Assembly (NCBI GenBank): GCA_039583875.1
Contig: CM077161.1
Span: 60,827,885 to 60,891,884, forward strand
Length of the DNA stretch: 64,000 bases
DNA from: Platanthera guangdongensis
Lineage: Eukaryota > Streptophyta > Magnoliopsida > Asparagales > Orchidaceae
Direction of reading: 5' to 3'
Each line of letters begins with the position of its first letter. Within the stretch, counting starts at the first letter, position 1. The translations under genes were made by a program, and so were the position numbers. Below are positions 47,056 through 58,391 of this stretch, piece by piece. The notes under the pieces were generated by a model. It made no database searches. It was not told where the DNA came from and was given only the letters and a program-made list of their open reading frames with translations.

Positions 47056-47090
47056 CCTCTCTTCTCTCCAGTCAAATTCATCAAACCCTA

Positions 47091-49003
47091 ATGGCGCCAA
47101 AGCTTGAGGAGAACGTCAACGAAGGCTACGAGCTGGTGCGCAATGCTTTTGATGATGCCGACCAAGAAATCAAGACTGTAGTAACCCTAGTTGCAGACTC
47201 GGGGTTGGAATTCCTTGTTTCTGAACCTACTAAAATCTGGAAGAAGGAAGTACTGAAATTCCTCAATGGTGCTGAAGTGGACGAATCTGGATTCAAGATC
47301 AAATCCAGGGTTCATGGTGAGAAGGTTAAGGTCTCTTCAAAAAGTCTGAGAAAAGTACTTCAGCTGCCTCGAACTAAGGAAGAAGAAGAGGTTACAGCTT
47401 CCAGGTCCAGAGATGCATTGGCATGGTGTGGACTGGATGTTAAGATGAAAATTGGCTCAGTTTTCAATAGGAAAGGCATGAATAGTCAAGGGAAATTCCT
47501 GTCAGAAATTGTTGGCAAGGTCATCTTAAGTAAGCCAGGAGGGCATGATAGGATATCAGCTCATATGTTCAACATTATGACAAGGATAATCTTTACTTTG
47601 AAGACAGATTGGTCTGTAGTGATCTTTGAAAAGATCAAGGAGAGTCTGAAAAAGCCCAACATGGGAAGAATCTTAAGTTTATACCTTGCTGGAAGTATAC
47701 CAGAAGTTATGGGACAAGCTGCTGGAAGTAAAATCAACCATATGAGGAAAATGGACATGAGGATCTTCTACAGATGGGACAGGGTGTTGTCTAAAGAGAT
47801 GCTAACCCCTGAGAAGATCACTCCTGAGAAAGCAACTCCACTGAAGAAGAAGAAGAAGTCTGCCCCAGTGGCTCAGGATCCAACTAGCAGCTCTGATAGT
47901 GAAGAGCAAGTTGTCTTCACACCTGATGAGCATGATGAAGGAACTGCTGTAAAGTCTCCAGCTCCTCAAGATGTAGCTGACATCCAGGGGGAGCCACTAG
48001 TTATGGAAGAACCCACTCCTCTTGAAAGTGAGAAAGCTACAACCACAATTCTAGAGGTAATTACTGAGCTTAATTCTTTGGTTTTTCCTATAGAAGATAC
48101 TCATTTGTCTGATGTTTATCAGCAACCACAGACTGCTAGTCAAGTCCCAGATGTTGTCATGGAAGACACATCTGCTGCAGCTCAGTTTGTATCTGATCCA
48201 GTGGTAGATGAGCCCAGAGTTTCTCCAGCTCATTATCCACAAGAGTATACCATGGAAGATTTATTTCTAAATCTGGATCAAGCAGATTTTGACAAGGAAA
48301 CTGCTGCTGCTGAGGGGGAGAATGCTCAAATTGAGGGGGAGCAAGTACCAATTCTTGAAGAACCTACAAGGCAAGAGACTGAGAAGGCACCAGAAGTGCA
48401 GAAGGAGTTACCTCAAAGCCCTAAGGAGAGGGTAGAAATTGCTAGCTCCTCAGCTTCTGAAGATGAGGAAGCAACAAGGGCAAAGAAAAGAAAGTTTCAA
48501 GTTTTCAAGAGAAGAAGCCAGAGTTACAAGAAGGCTTTACAAACTGTTGCTCCACAGCCTATATCACAGCCAGCTCCAACTGTTGATTATAGTGCTTTAA
48601 TGGTTGTTATGCAGATTAAACTGGATGAACATAGGAAGGCTATTGAAACTTATGTGGATGAGGGGCACAAATCTCTCCAATTTGATTTGGCCCAGGATAT
48701 TAAATCCATAAGATTTGAGATGAATCTAAATAAGAAAGAGATGACTGACTGCTTCCACAAGAGTGGGAATGCAGTAGTCTATCTTGCTACACATCAGGAA
48801 AAGATAAAGGCTCAAGTAGATGACATAGCACAGAAGCAGGGGTATGTTCTAGAGAACCAAATAAGAATGAATGACAATTTGACACAATCTCACAATGCTA
48901 TTGTCACAGAAATGAAGAACATTGTTGCTGGCCTGACAACTTCTACTGCTACTGCTATGACAGCTTTTAATAAAGCACTGCAAGAGAGCTTAACTGATAT
49001 TAC
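47091..49003 (+). CDS. Element B third ORF, N-terminal part (split by Angela)
   Basis: Starts at ATG 47091 (MAPKLEENVNEG), the first ATG after the TATA box. 637 codons are open to the insertion point, where the frame is phase 0 in the duplication attac. Residues ~1-230 form a globular domain with FLVSEPTKIWKKEVLKFLNG and ILSLYLAGSIPEVMG. It recalls the 'putative plant transposon protein' domain of other plant retroelement ORFs (tentative). Residues ~240-470 are low-complexity, Glu/Pro/Ser-rich. A basic patch KKRKFQVFKRRSQSYKK near residue 465 could be a nuclear signal. The C-terminal part is helical and coiled-coil-like. No signal peptide or membrane segment is seen, so an envelope role is not supported. 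Confidence 0.75.
48999..49003. repeat. Target-site duplication (left) of the Angela-like element
   Basis: attac, repeated at 57215-57219. Confidence 0.9.
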
Positions 49004-50156
49004 TGTTGGGTTTCTCTATGAGGATGGCACAACGCTTGTGCACGCAGCGGAAAAGAAAAACATCAAGAAAAACCCAAAGAGATGTGGATCGGGCCATGAA
49101 CGTTGAATCAAGAAGTTAGCAAAAACTAAGCAAAAATTACCTCGGTGGCGTTGAGTCACAACTCAACGGAGATGCTCCAAACTTTGTCTTCTTGCTAGTG
49201 GCGAGTTCTACGTGGAATAATATCCACGTTTCTACAGAAGTCCACACGAGCGGGAGAACACCGAGCTTTCTGTCACACGGAAAATCGGGAAGGATGAAAA
49301 CACCGTACCTTGCTTTCTATGGACTGCTAGGTCCGCGTCAGGAAGATCAACGCTAGCGACAGTCGCCGGAGAAGAGGAGGTCAGCGGAGCGATCACGGCG
49401 GCGGCGGAACGCTTCCGTCAGCGGCGGGATTCGGGATCGGCGGAACGCTCGCGGAACGGAACTCTTCCGTCGCGGGTTCGATTTGATCAGAAGATATATT
49501 CCCGAAAAACACTAAGTGTCCCTTTTATACCGAAGGCATAAATAGACTTAGGTTAACCGCTATCCGCAGACCACCCAAAAATAGCGTTCAGAATCGGCGA
49601 GAATCAATAGCCGATCGGTGAGAATCGATCGTCGAGAATCACTAAGGATCAGCGAGTATCGGCTAGGATTGGCGAGAACTAGTCAGCGAGAATCGGTCGG
49701 CGAGAATCATCAGCAGATTCGGCGAGAATCAGTCGGCGACAATTCCCGATGATTCACGTCGAATCGCAGGTTGACGATTCTCGTCGATCGTCGAGAATCA
49801 CCGACGATACACGTCGAACAGGGTCGACGATACACGCCGATCGACGAGAATCAGAGAACGATTCTCGACGATTCTCGTCGATCGGCGAGAATCAGAGAAC
49901 TATTCTCGACGATTCTCGTCGACCCTCGGCCGACTATTCTTACCAATCCTTCAAGGCAACATTTGCCCAACCCGATGATCCTTTAAGGCAACACTTTGCC
50001 TACAACCCTATTCAGGTCGGTGATTGGTAACCTTTACCAACACAGTCAATCATCTAACTTCTCCACATCTCTTATGTGCGACCTTGCAGGCTCATATCGC
50101 GTTGGCAGTGAGATTACATGTTTGACCACTTCCAGATCACAATGGTAACTCCAACA
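49004..50156 (-). repeat. Angela-like 3' LTR
   Basis: A minus-strand TATAAAAGGG sits at 49529-49520. U3 to its right has an array (49586-49925) of GAGAATC/GATTCTCG words, such as GATTCTCGTCGATCGGCG, around inverted CGAGAATC pairs. Confidence 0.9.
49586..49925. repeat. Palindromic array in Angela-like U3
   Basis: Direct and inverted copies of CGGCGAGAATC; the paired form is CGATTCTCGTCGATCGGCG followed by AGAATC. The 5' LTR copy is at 56645-56990. Confidence 0.82.
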
Positions 50157-51123
50157 GACTCCCACTTGATCTCGAAAGTATCAAACAAAAAACCTCACAA
50201 ACAATGAGCGGCATCTAGCAATGCATCATTGCTCCCCAAGCAATAAGAGTTTATAACTCTTAAGCCTTTATGACCAATGTATCAGCGTTGTCTTTGTCCC
50301 TTTGTCCCTTACATCCGGAAAGAACTAGAGGCATGGACCGTGTCACCCTCGTAATAGCTCAATACAAGTTTCTTGATCCAGGACGGACTTCCAGAGAATG
50401 GTGAGTCCAATATCACATATTGACTCAACCAAATATGGCCATGCATTTATCAGTCCAGTTCCATCAAGGGGCCCATAGATGCAACTCCTGTCATACAGGA
50501 GGACAAATCCCATATCTGCTCACACACAAACACCCAAATGATTCGTAACATGCCCAACAACCACCCTTATCATCAACCTTTCTCAAGGAAGACTTTAGAT
50601 GGCATCAAAGCACGCTCTTCCTCACTTGATGAATGCTGTGACTTCAGGTTAAAGGACCACAACACCATTGTCAATTGAGACCTATTCGTGACATGATTGG
50701 ATGACAATCCACAGAGTAGTCTCAGGTTGGGTCTGTCCAGTACAACTTGTTCACTAACAAGTACCCACGTGATGACTTGATATCACAATATCATGACCTG
50801 TGAGAACCGGTCATCAGTCAACACACGTGTTGGTCTTCATGTACCATCATCACCCTTAGCTTCTATGATGATACTCGACCAGGGACCTTTAAGAATGAAG
50901 CTTCAAATAAATCATAGGCTCTCACATTCAAGTCACGTACTTGATGTCCCATGGAAGCGAACATTCTAAGGGTATCTATTATGTTAACATTTAACTATCA
51001 TATAGAAAAAGACATAATAAAAGAACTTGCCATTAATTGTAAAAGAAAAACTAGGTACAATGTTCATCATATGAACAAATAGCCAACAAAATACAAGATT
51101 ACATGCAATCCACAAGATTCTCA
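50157..51123 (-). other. Angela-like 3' non-coding region with polypurine tract
   Basis: The PPT is AAGTGGGAGTC on the minus strand (50167-50157). The remaining ~950 bp show no ORF, RNA gene or repeat that I recognise. Confidence 0.75.
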
Positions 51124-54100
51124 CTAGAGTTGATCATTTAGGTATCGTATACCCATCGATCTAGTATGACCATCATGCTTTCTCTGCGCGAGAGGCTTTA
51201 TCAGTGGATCCGCAATATTCTCCTTAGTCGGCACTCTGCAAATGTTTACATCTCCTCGTTCGACAATCTCACGAATAAGATGAAACCGCCGAAGTATGTG
51301 CTTGGAGCGCTGATGAGATCTAGGTTCCTTAGATTGTGCAATTGCACCATTGTTATCACAGTAGAGAACTACGGGACCAACAATGCTAGGAACTACATCA
51401 AGCTCGGCGATGAATTTCCTAATCCATACAGCCTCCTTCGTCGCATTAGCTGCTGCGATATACTCGGCCTCTGTTGTAGAATCAGCAACTGTCTCTTGCT
51501 TGGAACTCTTCTAGCTCACAGCTCCTCCATTCAGGCAAAACACAAAACCTGACTGAGACTTGGAGTCGTCCCTGTCAGTTTGGAAGATAGCATCCGTGTA
51601 ACCTCTTACAACGAGCTCTTCCTCTCCACCATACACCAATAACAAATCCTTAGTCCTTCTCAAGTACTTCAGGATATTCTTGACTGCAATCCAGTGACAC
51701 TCACCGGGGTCTGACTGATGCCTGCTAGTCATGCTCAAAGCAAAGGAGACATCGGGCCAAGTACAAAACATCGCGTACATGATTGATCCAATTGCCGAAG
51801 CATATGGAATGAACTTCATGCGGTCCTTATCTTCATAAGATTTTGGACACTGGTCCTTAGAGAGATTCACACCATGAGACATGGGCAAAAATCCTTTCTT
51901 GGACTCAAGCATGTTGAACCGCTTCAACACCTTTTCGATGTACGTACTCTGGGTCAAACCCAGCAACTTCTTCGATCTATCTCTATAGATCTTAATACCG
52001 AGTATATAAGTCGATTCACCCAAATCCTTCATTGAAAAGCAGTTCCCTAGGTTGTTCTTAACAACTTTCAGGGTAGGAATGTCATTCACAATCAACAGTA
52101 TGTCATCTACATACAATATCAAGAAGACAACAATGCTCCCACTGATTCGCTTGTAAACACAAGGCTCATCTTCATTCTTGATGAAACCAAACTCTTTGAT
52201 TTTCTCATCAAAACGAAGATTCCAACTTCTAGAGGCCTGTTTCAGTCCATAGATGGACTTATTCAGCTTGCATATTTTAGTGGCTGCATCTGGGGATACA
52301 AAACCCTCGGGTTGTGTCATATACACTTCCTCAAGGAGGTTTCCATTAAGGAAAGCCGTTTTGACATCCATCTGCCAGATCTCGTAGTCATAATACGCAG
52401 CAACAACAAGCAATATCCTTATGGACTTTACCATGGCAATAGGGGAAAAGGTCTCATCATAGTCAACACCATGAATTTGCTTGAAACCCTTAGCCACCAG
52501 TCGCCCTTTGAATGTCTGTACATTCCCATCCATGTCGGTCTTCTTATTGAAGACCTATTTGCACCCTATAGGTCGTACCCCTTCAGGTGGTTCCACCAAG
52601 TTCCAAACTTGGTTTGCATACATGGAGTCCATTTCGGATTTTATAGCCTCAAGCCATTTGTCAGAGTCCGGTCCATTCATAGCCTCTTGGTAGGTTACTG
52701 GTTCATCATCATGATCCATAAGCAACACATTACCTATTTGAGACACGAGAAATCCATATCTCTCAGGCTCAAACCTCGGTCTACCAGATCTACGTAGGAC
52801 TTGTGTTCCCTGAGAAGGTTCTCTAGCGACAACATCTTGTAGTACTGTCTCAGAATCCAATTCCGGTTCATTCACTACATGTGGTTCTTGAACTTCTTCA
52901 AGCTCTACCTTTTCAGTCTTTCTTGATAAGAACTCTTTCTCCAAGAAGACACCAGTCCTTGCGACAAACACTTTGCCCTCAGACGGTAGGTAAAAGTAAT
53001 ACCCTTTCGTTTCCTTAGGATATCCCACCAGATAACATTTATCCGATTTGGGTTCCAGCTTGTCAGGCATTCGACGTCTCACGTATGCCTCACAACCCCA
53101 AATTTTAATGAACGACATACTAGGATTCTTCCCAGTCCATATCTCATATGGTGTCTTCAGAACCGTTTTTGTTGGAGCGCGATTCAATGTCATTGCAGCA
53201 GTCTCTAAAGCAAAACACCAAAAGGAAACAGGCAAGTCTGCATGACTCATCATCGAACGTACCATGTCTAACAGAGTACGATTTCTCCTCTCAGACACAC
53301 CATTATGTTGTGGTGTTCTAGGTGGAGTGAGCTGTGATACAATACCACACTCTTTCAGATGATCACGGAACTCATGACTCAGGTATTCGCCACCTCGATC
53401 AGATCGGAGTACTTTAACCCTTTTACCCAACTGGTTTTCTACTTCATTCTTGAACTCTTTGAACTTTTCAAAGGTCTCGGATTTGCACTTCATAAGATAC
53501 ACATATCCGTATCTACTGAAATCATCAGTAAATGCAACAAAGTAGAAATACCCACCTCTAGCCATGGAACTCATGGGTCCGCATACATCACTATGTACAA
53601 CACCCAAAAGATCCTCAGCCCTCTCAGTATAACCAGTGAAAGGTGCTTTAGTCATCTTGCCTAACAAAAAAGATTCGCATCGCTCAAATGATTCATAATC
53701 AAATGAGTCAAAAAGTCCATCTCTATGGAGCTTGGATATGCGCTTCTCGTTGATATGACCCAAACGACAATGCCAGAGAAACGTAGGGTTCAAGTCATTT
53801 GTTCTTAGTCTTTTATTATTATCTACATTATAGATCAGATGGTCCAAGTTCAAAACATAAAGACCATTAAACAATTGAGCTACAGCATAACAAACATCAT
53901 TCTTAAATATAGAACAACAGTTGTTCTTAATTATAAAAGAAAATCCAATCATGTCCAAACATGAAATAGATATAATGTTTCTAGTTATGGCCGGAACAAA
54001 ATAACAGTTATCTAGTTCTATTACAAGCCCACTGGGCAAAGAAAGACGGTAAACCCCTACGGCTACAGCAGCAACTCTTGCTCCATTGCCGACGCGGAGG

Positions 54101-55083
54101 TCCACCTCTCCTTTACTCAGCAATCTTCTCCTTCCCAGTTCCTGCACATTTGTACAAATGTGAGAACCGCATCCGGTATCCAATACCCAAGATGAAGGAG
54201 CAGAAAGGTTTATCTCTATAACGTAAACATTTGAAGCGGAAGTCATACCTCCCCTCAATTTCTGCAGACCCTCAATGTACGAAGGACAGTTCCTCCTCCA
54301 ATGACCAGCGTTGCCACAGTGGTGGCATTTCCCTTCCTTCGCCGTGCTTTTCTTTTTCATCAGTGCAGAAGACTTGGGCTCAAGATATGACTTAGGTCCC
54401 ACCTTTGTCTTCTTGGAACCCTTGGCTTTGCCCTTGCCCTTATGCACCATCAGTATGGGGCTGGCAGGCTTGGCCTTCTTCATATTGATTTCGGCAGTTC
54501 TCAACATGCCAAGGAGTTCGGGCAGTGTCTTGTCTATTTCATTCATGTTGTAGTTCAAGACGAACTGCTCATAACTGTCCGGCAACGATTGCAGGATCAG
54601 ATCCGTGGCCAACTCTTGACCAAGAGGAAAACCCAGCCTTTCAAGGTTCTCTATATACCCAATCATCTTGAGTACGTGAGTCCCTACTGAGTCTCGAACT
54701 CCCATCTTGCACTGAAACAACGCCTTTGTGATGTCGAACCTCTCTTGACGAGCCTGCCCTTGAAACATTTTCTTGAGATGCTCGTTAATCTCCTTGCACC
54801 CCATGCTCTCATGTTGATTCTGAAGCTCAGAGTTCATAGTGGCAAGCATAAGGCATTCGACATCTAAAGCATCGTCAGTATACTTCTTATAAGTATCTTT
54901 CTCAGCACGGGAAGAGTTCCCGGTCGGCACCTCGGGGGCTTCTTCTTCCAAGACATAGAGCTTTCGCTCTTGCCTGAGAACAATTCTCAGGTTCCTATAC
55001 CAGTCCATGTAATTTGTCCCGCTGAGCTTATCCTTCTCAAGGATGGCTCTTAGAGACAACGTGGAGTGTGAAACACTTGCCAT
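51124..55083 (-). pseudogene. Angela-like gag-pol polyprotein
   Basis: A single frame of 1,319 codons from ATG 55083 (MASVSHSTLS). Gag is residues ~1-270 with the knuckle CHHCGNAGHWRRNC at 253-266. Protease WVLDTGCGSH is near residue 300. The integrase zinc region has WHCRLGHINEKRI. The core has HSDVCGPM (Asp), RSDRGGEYLS (Asp) and NGVSERRNRT (Glu). RT has RLVAKGFKQIHGVDYDETF, WQMDVKTAFLNG and YVDDILLI. RNase H runs to YLNDQL and TAG at 51126-51124. Two stops, at 52557-52555 and 51513-51511, both replace TGG (Trp). All catalytic residues that I checked are present. Confidence 0.9.
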
Positions 55084-56044
55084 GGAATTCTACAAGAATT
55101 TATGCAGAATAAAATCAGTACCAAAATTTCAAATACAATTTATTTTAATTTAGACTTCAATTAAAAATACTCCCACTATTTTATTCGAAATGATAGCCCT
55201 CACTAACAATTCGGAGAGTTCATGCGAGCTACTCTCTTAGTGGACAAGATCCGTATTTCACCAACACTATGAGTCCGCTTTGGCGTTCCTCTCACGATGC
55301 GGTTATTTAGGTAGGCAACGCTTGCCAACTGCATCCTCATGCAATTCTTGTATGGTTGGTGAATAACTCCTTATTCGCATCCATCATATGGTGCATGCCA
55401 ACCCTATGCCTCTAGGCACTCAACCTTTGAGGTCACCTAGTTAAGATGGACCCGATGTCGACAGTGGGATATCACAATTATCCGCTCGCACCCTTACCAA
55501 GATTGATTAATGCACCTTGCTTTGGCAAGCCCACACTTCATCGATCGAGGCAGGAAGAGTGTCATCCATCGGAAGGCATTCAAACACTTAATATTTGATG
55601 AAGGGATTTTAATTATAGGTTAACATTTAACCATGATCAACATTTGATCAACGTGCACATCCAAAGAAAACAATTCTAAACCACATGCATCCCTTATGTG
55701 CACATCCTAACACCATCAACAATTGATAGAAGGAAGGGCTAAACCTGAACATCCGGAAACTTCCAAATCCTCAGATTTACATGCATTGGACAAAGGCAAA
55801 GACAACTTAACTTAAAGCAGTAGACAAGCTCATCTCTCTTTGTTGGATTAAAAATCCAAAACAAAATCGAGGGATGGTTACTGCTAAGGAGATCACAATT
55901 TCTAACAATTAGAAATTCCCACGCAATCCCAGACGTTCTTGGCGGGGTGCCAAGACTAAATCTAGACATTTAGAACACTTCTAAATCCCTAGGTTTACAC
56001 GCACTGGAATAACAAAACTTCCAAATCAACAATCATGGTCGTAA
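55084..56044 (-). other. Angela-like untranslated leader
   Basis: About 960 bp between PBS and the gag ATG, without a credible ORF. Long leaders are usual in the Angela/BARE group. I recognise no structured repeat in it. Confidence 0.7.
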
Positions 56045-56060
56045 CCTCCCTCTGATACCA
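56045..56060 (-). other. Angela-like primer-binding site
   Basis: On the minus strand TGGTATCAGAGGGAGG, initiator-Met type, one base from the LTR. Confidence 0.85.
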
Positions 56061-56061
56061 C

Positions 56062-57214
56062 TGTTGGGTTTCTCTATGAGGATGGCACAACGCTTGTGCA
56101 CGCAGCGGAAAAGAAAAACATCAAGAAAAACCCAAAGAGATGTGGATCGGGCCATGAACGTTGAATCAAGTAGTTAGCAAAAACTAGGCAAAAATTACCT
56201 CGGTGGCATTGAGTCACAACTCAACGGAGATGCTCCAAACTTTGTCTTCTTGCTAGTGGCGAGTTCTACGTGGAATAATATCCACGTTTCTGCAGAAGTC
56301 CACACGAGCGGGAGAACACCGAGCTTTCCGTCACACGAAAAATCGGGAAGGATGAAAAGACCGCACCTTGCTTTCCACGGACTGCTAGGTCCGCGTCAGG
56401 AAGAGCAACGCCAGCGACAGTCGACGGAGAAGAGGAGGTCAGCGGAGCAATCACAGCGGCGGCGGAACGCTTCCGTCAGCGGCGGGATTCGGGATCGGCG
56501 GAACGCTCGCGAAACGGAACTCTTCCATCGCGGGTTCGATTTGATCAGAAGATATATTCCCGAAAAACCCTAAGTGTCCCTTTTATACTGAAGGCATAAA
56601 TAGACTTAGGTGAACCGCTATCCGCAGACCACCCAAAAATAGGGTTCAGAATCGGCGAGAATCACTAGCCGATCGGTGAGAATCGATCGTCGAGAATCAC
56701 TAAGGATCGGCGAGTATCGGCTAGGATCGGCGAGAACCAGTCAGCGAGAATCGGTCGGCGAGAATCATCAGCAGATTCGGCGAGAATCAATCGGCGAGAA
56801 TGCTCGATGATTCACGTCGAATCGCAGGTTGACGATTCTCGTCGATCGTCGAGAATCACCAACGATACACGTCGAACAGGGTCGACGATACACGCCGATC
56901 GGCGAGAATCAGAGAACGATTCTCGACGATTCTCGTCGATCGGCGAGAATTAGAGAACTATTCTCGACGATTCTCGTCAACCCTCGGCCGACTATTCTTA
57001 CCAATCCTTCAAGGCAACATTTGCCCAACCCGATGATCCTTTAAGGCAACACTTTGCCTACAACCTTATTCAGGTCGGTGATTGGTAACCTTTACCAACA
57101 CAGTCAATCATCCAACTTCTCCACATCTCTTATGTGCGACCCTGCAGGCTCATATCGCGTTGGCAGTGAGATTACATGTTTGACCACTTCCAGATCACAA
57201 TGGTAACTCCAACA
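56062..57214 (-). repeat. Angela-like 5' LTR
   Basis: 1,153 bp, matching 49004-50156 with a few percent substitutions. The minus-strand TATA is at 56587-56581, with the U3 array at 56645-56990. Confidence 0.9.
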
Positions 57215-57219
57215 ATTAC
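57215..57219. repeat. Target-site duplication (right) of the Angela-like element
   Basis: attac, matching 48999-49003. Confidence 0.9.
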
Positions 57220-58111
57220 AACTGCTATTCAAGACTCTCAGAAGCTGATCTCTGAAAAACTCCAAAGGTTAAGACCTTTCTACAGGGATGGAGTCAATTA
57301 TCTCAATGCCCAAATCAGTTTTCAAAAAGATGACTTAAGGGATCACATAGAAAGAGAAGTCATAAAGGGGGAGAGGGTCTTAGTCAAAGCTGGCTCTAAC
57401 CATGCAAAATGTGTTTCTAATTCCATCAGAGCCACTCTTGGTTATCCTCCTCTTTGTGATGATGATAATGTAGCTGAATCTGGAATTAACCCTGCCTATC
57501 TTGGAGGTGAGCAACCAGAAGTAGCTCAAGTGATCTATCCTCCACCAGATTTTGACATGATCCATGCTGACATACAGTCCATGTATAGCCCACCTGGGAA
57601 TAAGGACAATGTTATACTAGAGAAAGTTGTTCAGCCTGTCTCTGAAGCTTTACAGGAAGCTATCTTGAAGGAGCAAGCTGAAGAAGAAACCAGATTGTCA
57701 AAGAAGAGGTTCAGGGAGCAAGCTGAACAAAGACCTGACTTTGAGCAGTGGAGTCCCACCTCTAGGAACATTATTTTAACTGCATGGAAAGCAGCAAAGG
57801 ATAACATCCATGACAGGAATAAATGGTTTTCTGAGGCTAAATGGAGAAAGCATGAGTCAAGGCAGGAGGCTATAGTTCAATACAGAAGAAAGGCCAAGAT
57901 GGGAAAGCTACCTCCTACTGCTCTGGAGCCTAGCAAGTACTTTCCCAAGCCATATCATTATTTTGAGAGGCAAAAGATTAAGGCTGAGGAACTTAAGAAG
58001 AAAGATCGGAAAGGCAAGAAGCTTGCTGATGCTGAAGTTGCTGAAGCTCCTGTTCAAGCCAAAGTTCAAGCTGGAAAAGGAATAGTGATCAAGGAGCCTG
58101 AACAGAAATAG
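57215..58111 (+). CDS. Element B third ORF, C-terminal part
   Basis: Resumes in phase at the second attac copy; codons before this belong to the Angela LTR. With one duplication copy removed, the gene would be about 934 codons without a stop. This part is charged and helical with DFEQWSP, NIILTAWKAAKD and KYFPKPYHYFERQ, ending GIVIKEPEQK before TAG. The same C-terminal motifs occur in element A (21998-22405), so the tail is under protein-level constraint. Function unknown. Confidence 0.8.
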   Translation: MTTAIQDSQKLISEKLQRLRPFYRDGVNYLNAQISFQKDDLRDHIEREVIKGERVLVKAGSNHAKCVSNSIRATLGYPPLCDDDNVAESGINPAYLGGEQPEVAQVIYPPPDFDMIHADIQSMYSPPGNKDNVILEKVVQPVSEALQEAILKEQAEEETRLSKKRFREQAEQRPDFEQWSPTSRNIILTAWKAAKDNIHDRNKWFSEAKWRKHESRQEAIVQYRRKAKMGKLPPTALEPSKYFPKPYHYFERQKIKAEELKKKDRKGKKLADAEVAEAPVQAKVQAGKGIVIKEPEQK

Positions 58112-58391
58112 AATTAGAATTTTCTTAAAGTTTACTATGTAATCTTTTGATGTAAAATATTCTGTAAACTTTTTTTTTGGAAAATGAATATGACAGATAT
58201 TAGAACAATGTGTTATATGTTAAATCTATTTCATATTTGTTCTGTGATGATGTCTATGTATACATGTTTGATTATTACATGTTTATGATTGTCCTGCTAT
58301 ATATAATCCTGCTTTACATCATTTTGTAATTTTATTATGAATGGTGTATATCATTGACTAAGGGTTATGACTTCTCCAAATAGGTGGAGAT
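58112..58391 (+). other. Element B 3' untranslated region and polypurine tract
   Basis: AT-rich, no ORF. The PPT AGGTGGAGAT (58382-58391) precedes the LTR. Confidence 0.75.

Larger units (their letters stand above)
49004..57214 (-). mobile_element. Angela-like Ty1 retrotransposon, full length
   Basis: 8,211 bp with two 1,153-bp LTRs (TGTTGG ... CCAACA), flanked by attac. On the minus strand: 5' LTR 57214-56062, PBS 56060-56045, a ~960-bp leader, one gag-pol ORF 55083-51124, ~950 bp non-coding, PPT 50167-50157 and 3' LTR. The Gag start (SLRAILEKDKLSGTNYMDWY) and pol motifs match the BARE-1/Angela group as I know it. Only two stops, both TAG for TGG, break it. Confidence 0.92.

Noticed and set aside
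47091..49003. Calling the third ORF of B an envelope gene
   Set aside because: No signal peptide, membrane segment or glycoprotein features are visible. The position alone is insufficient.
54311..54553. Plus-strand ORFs opposite the Angela-like gag (also 52312-52797)
   Set aside because: Antisense shadows of a well-supported polyprotein.
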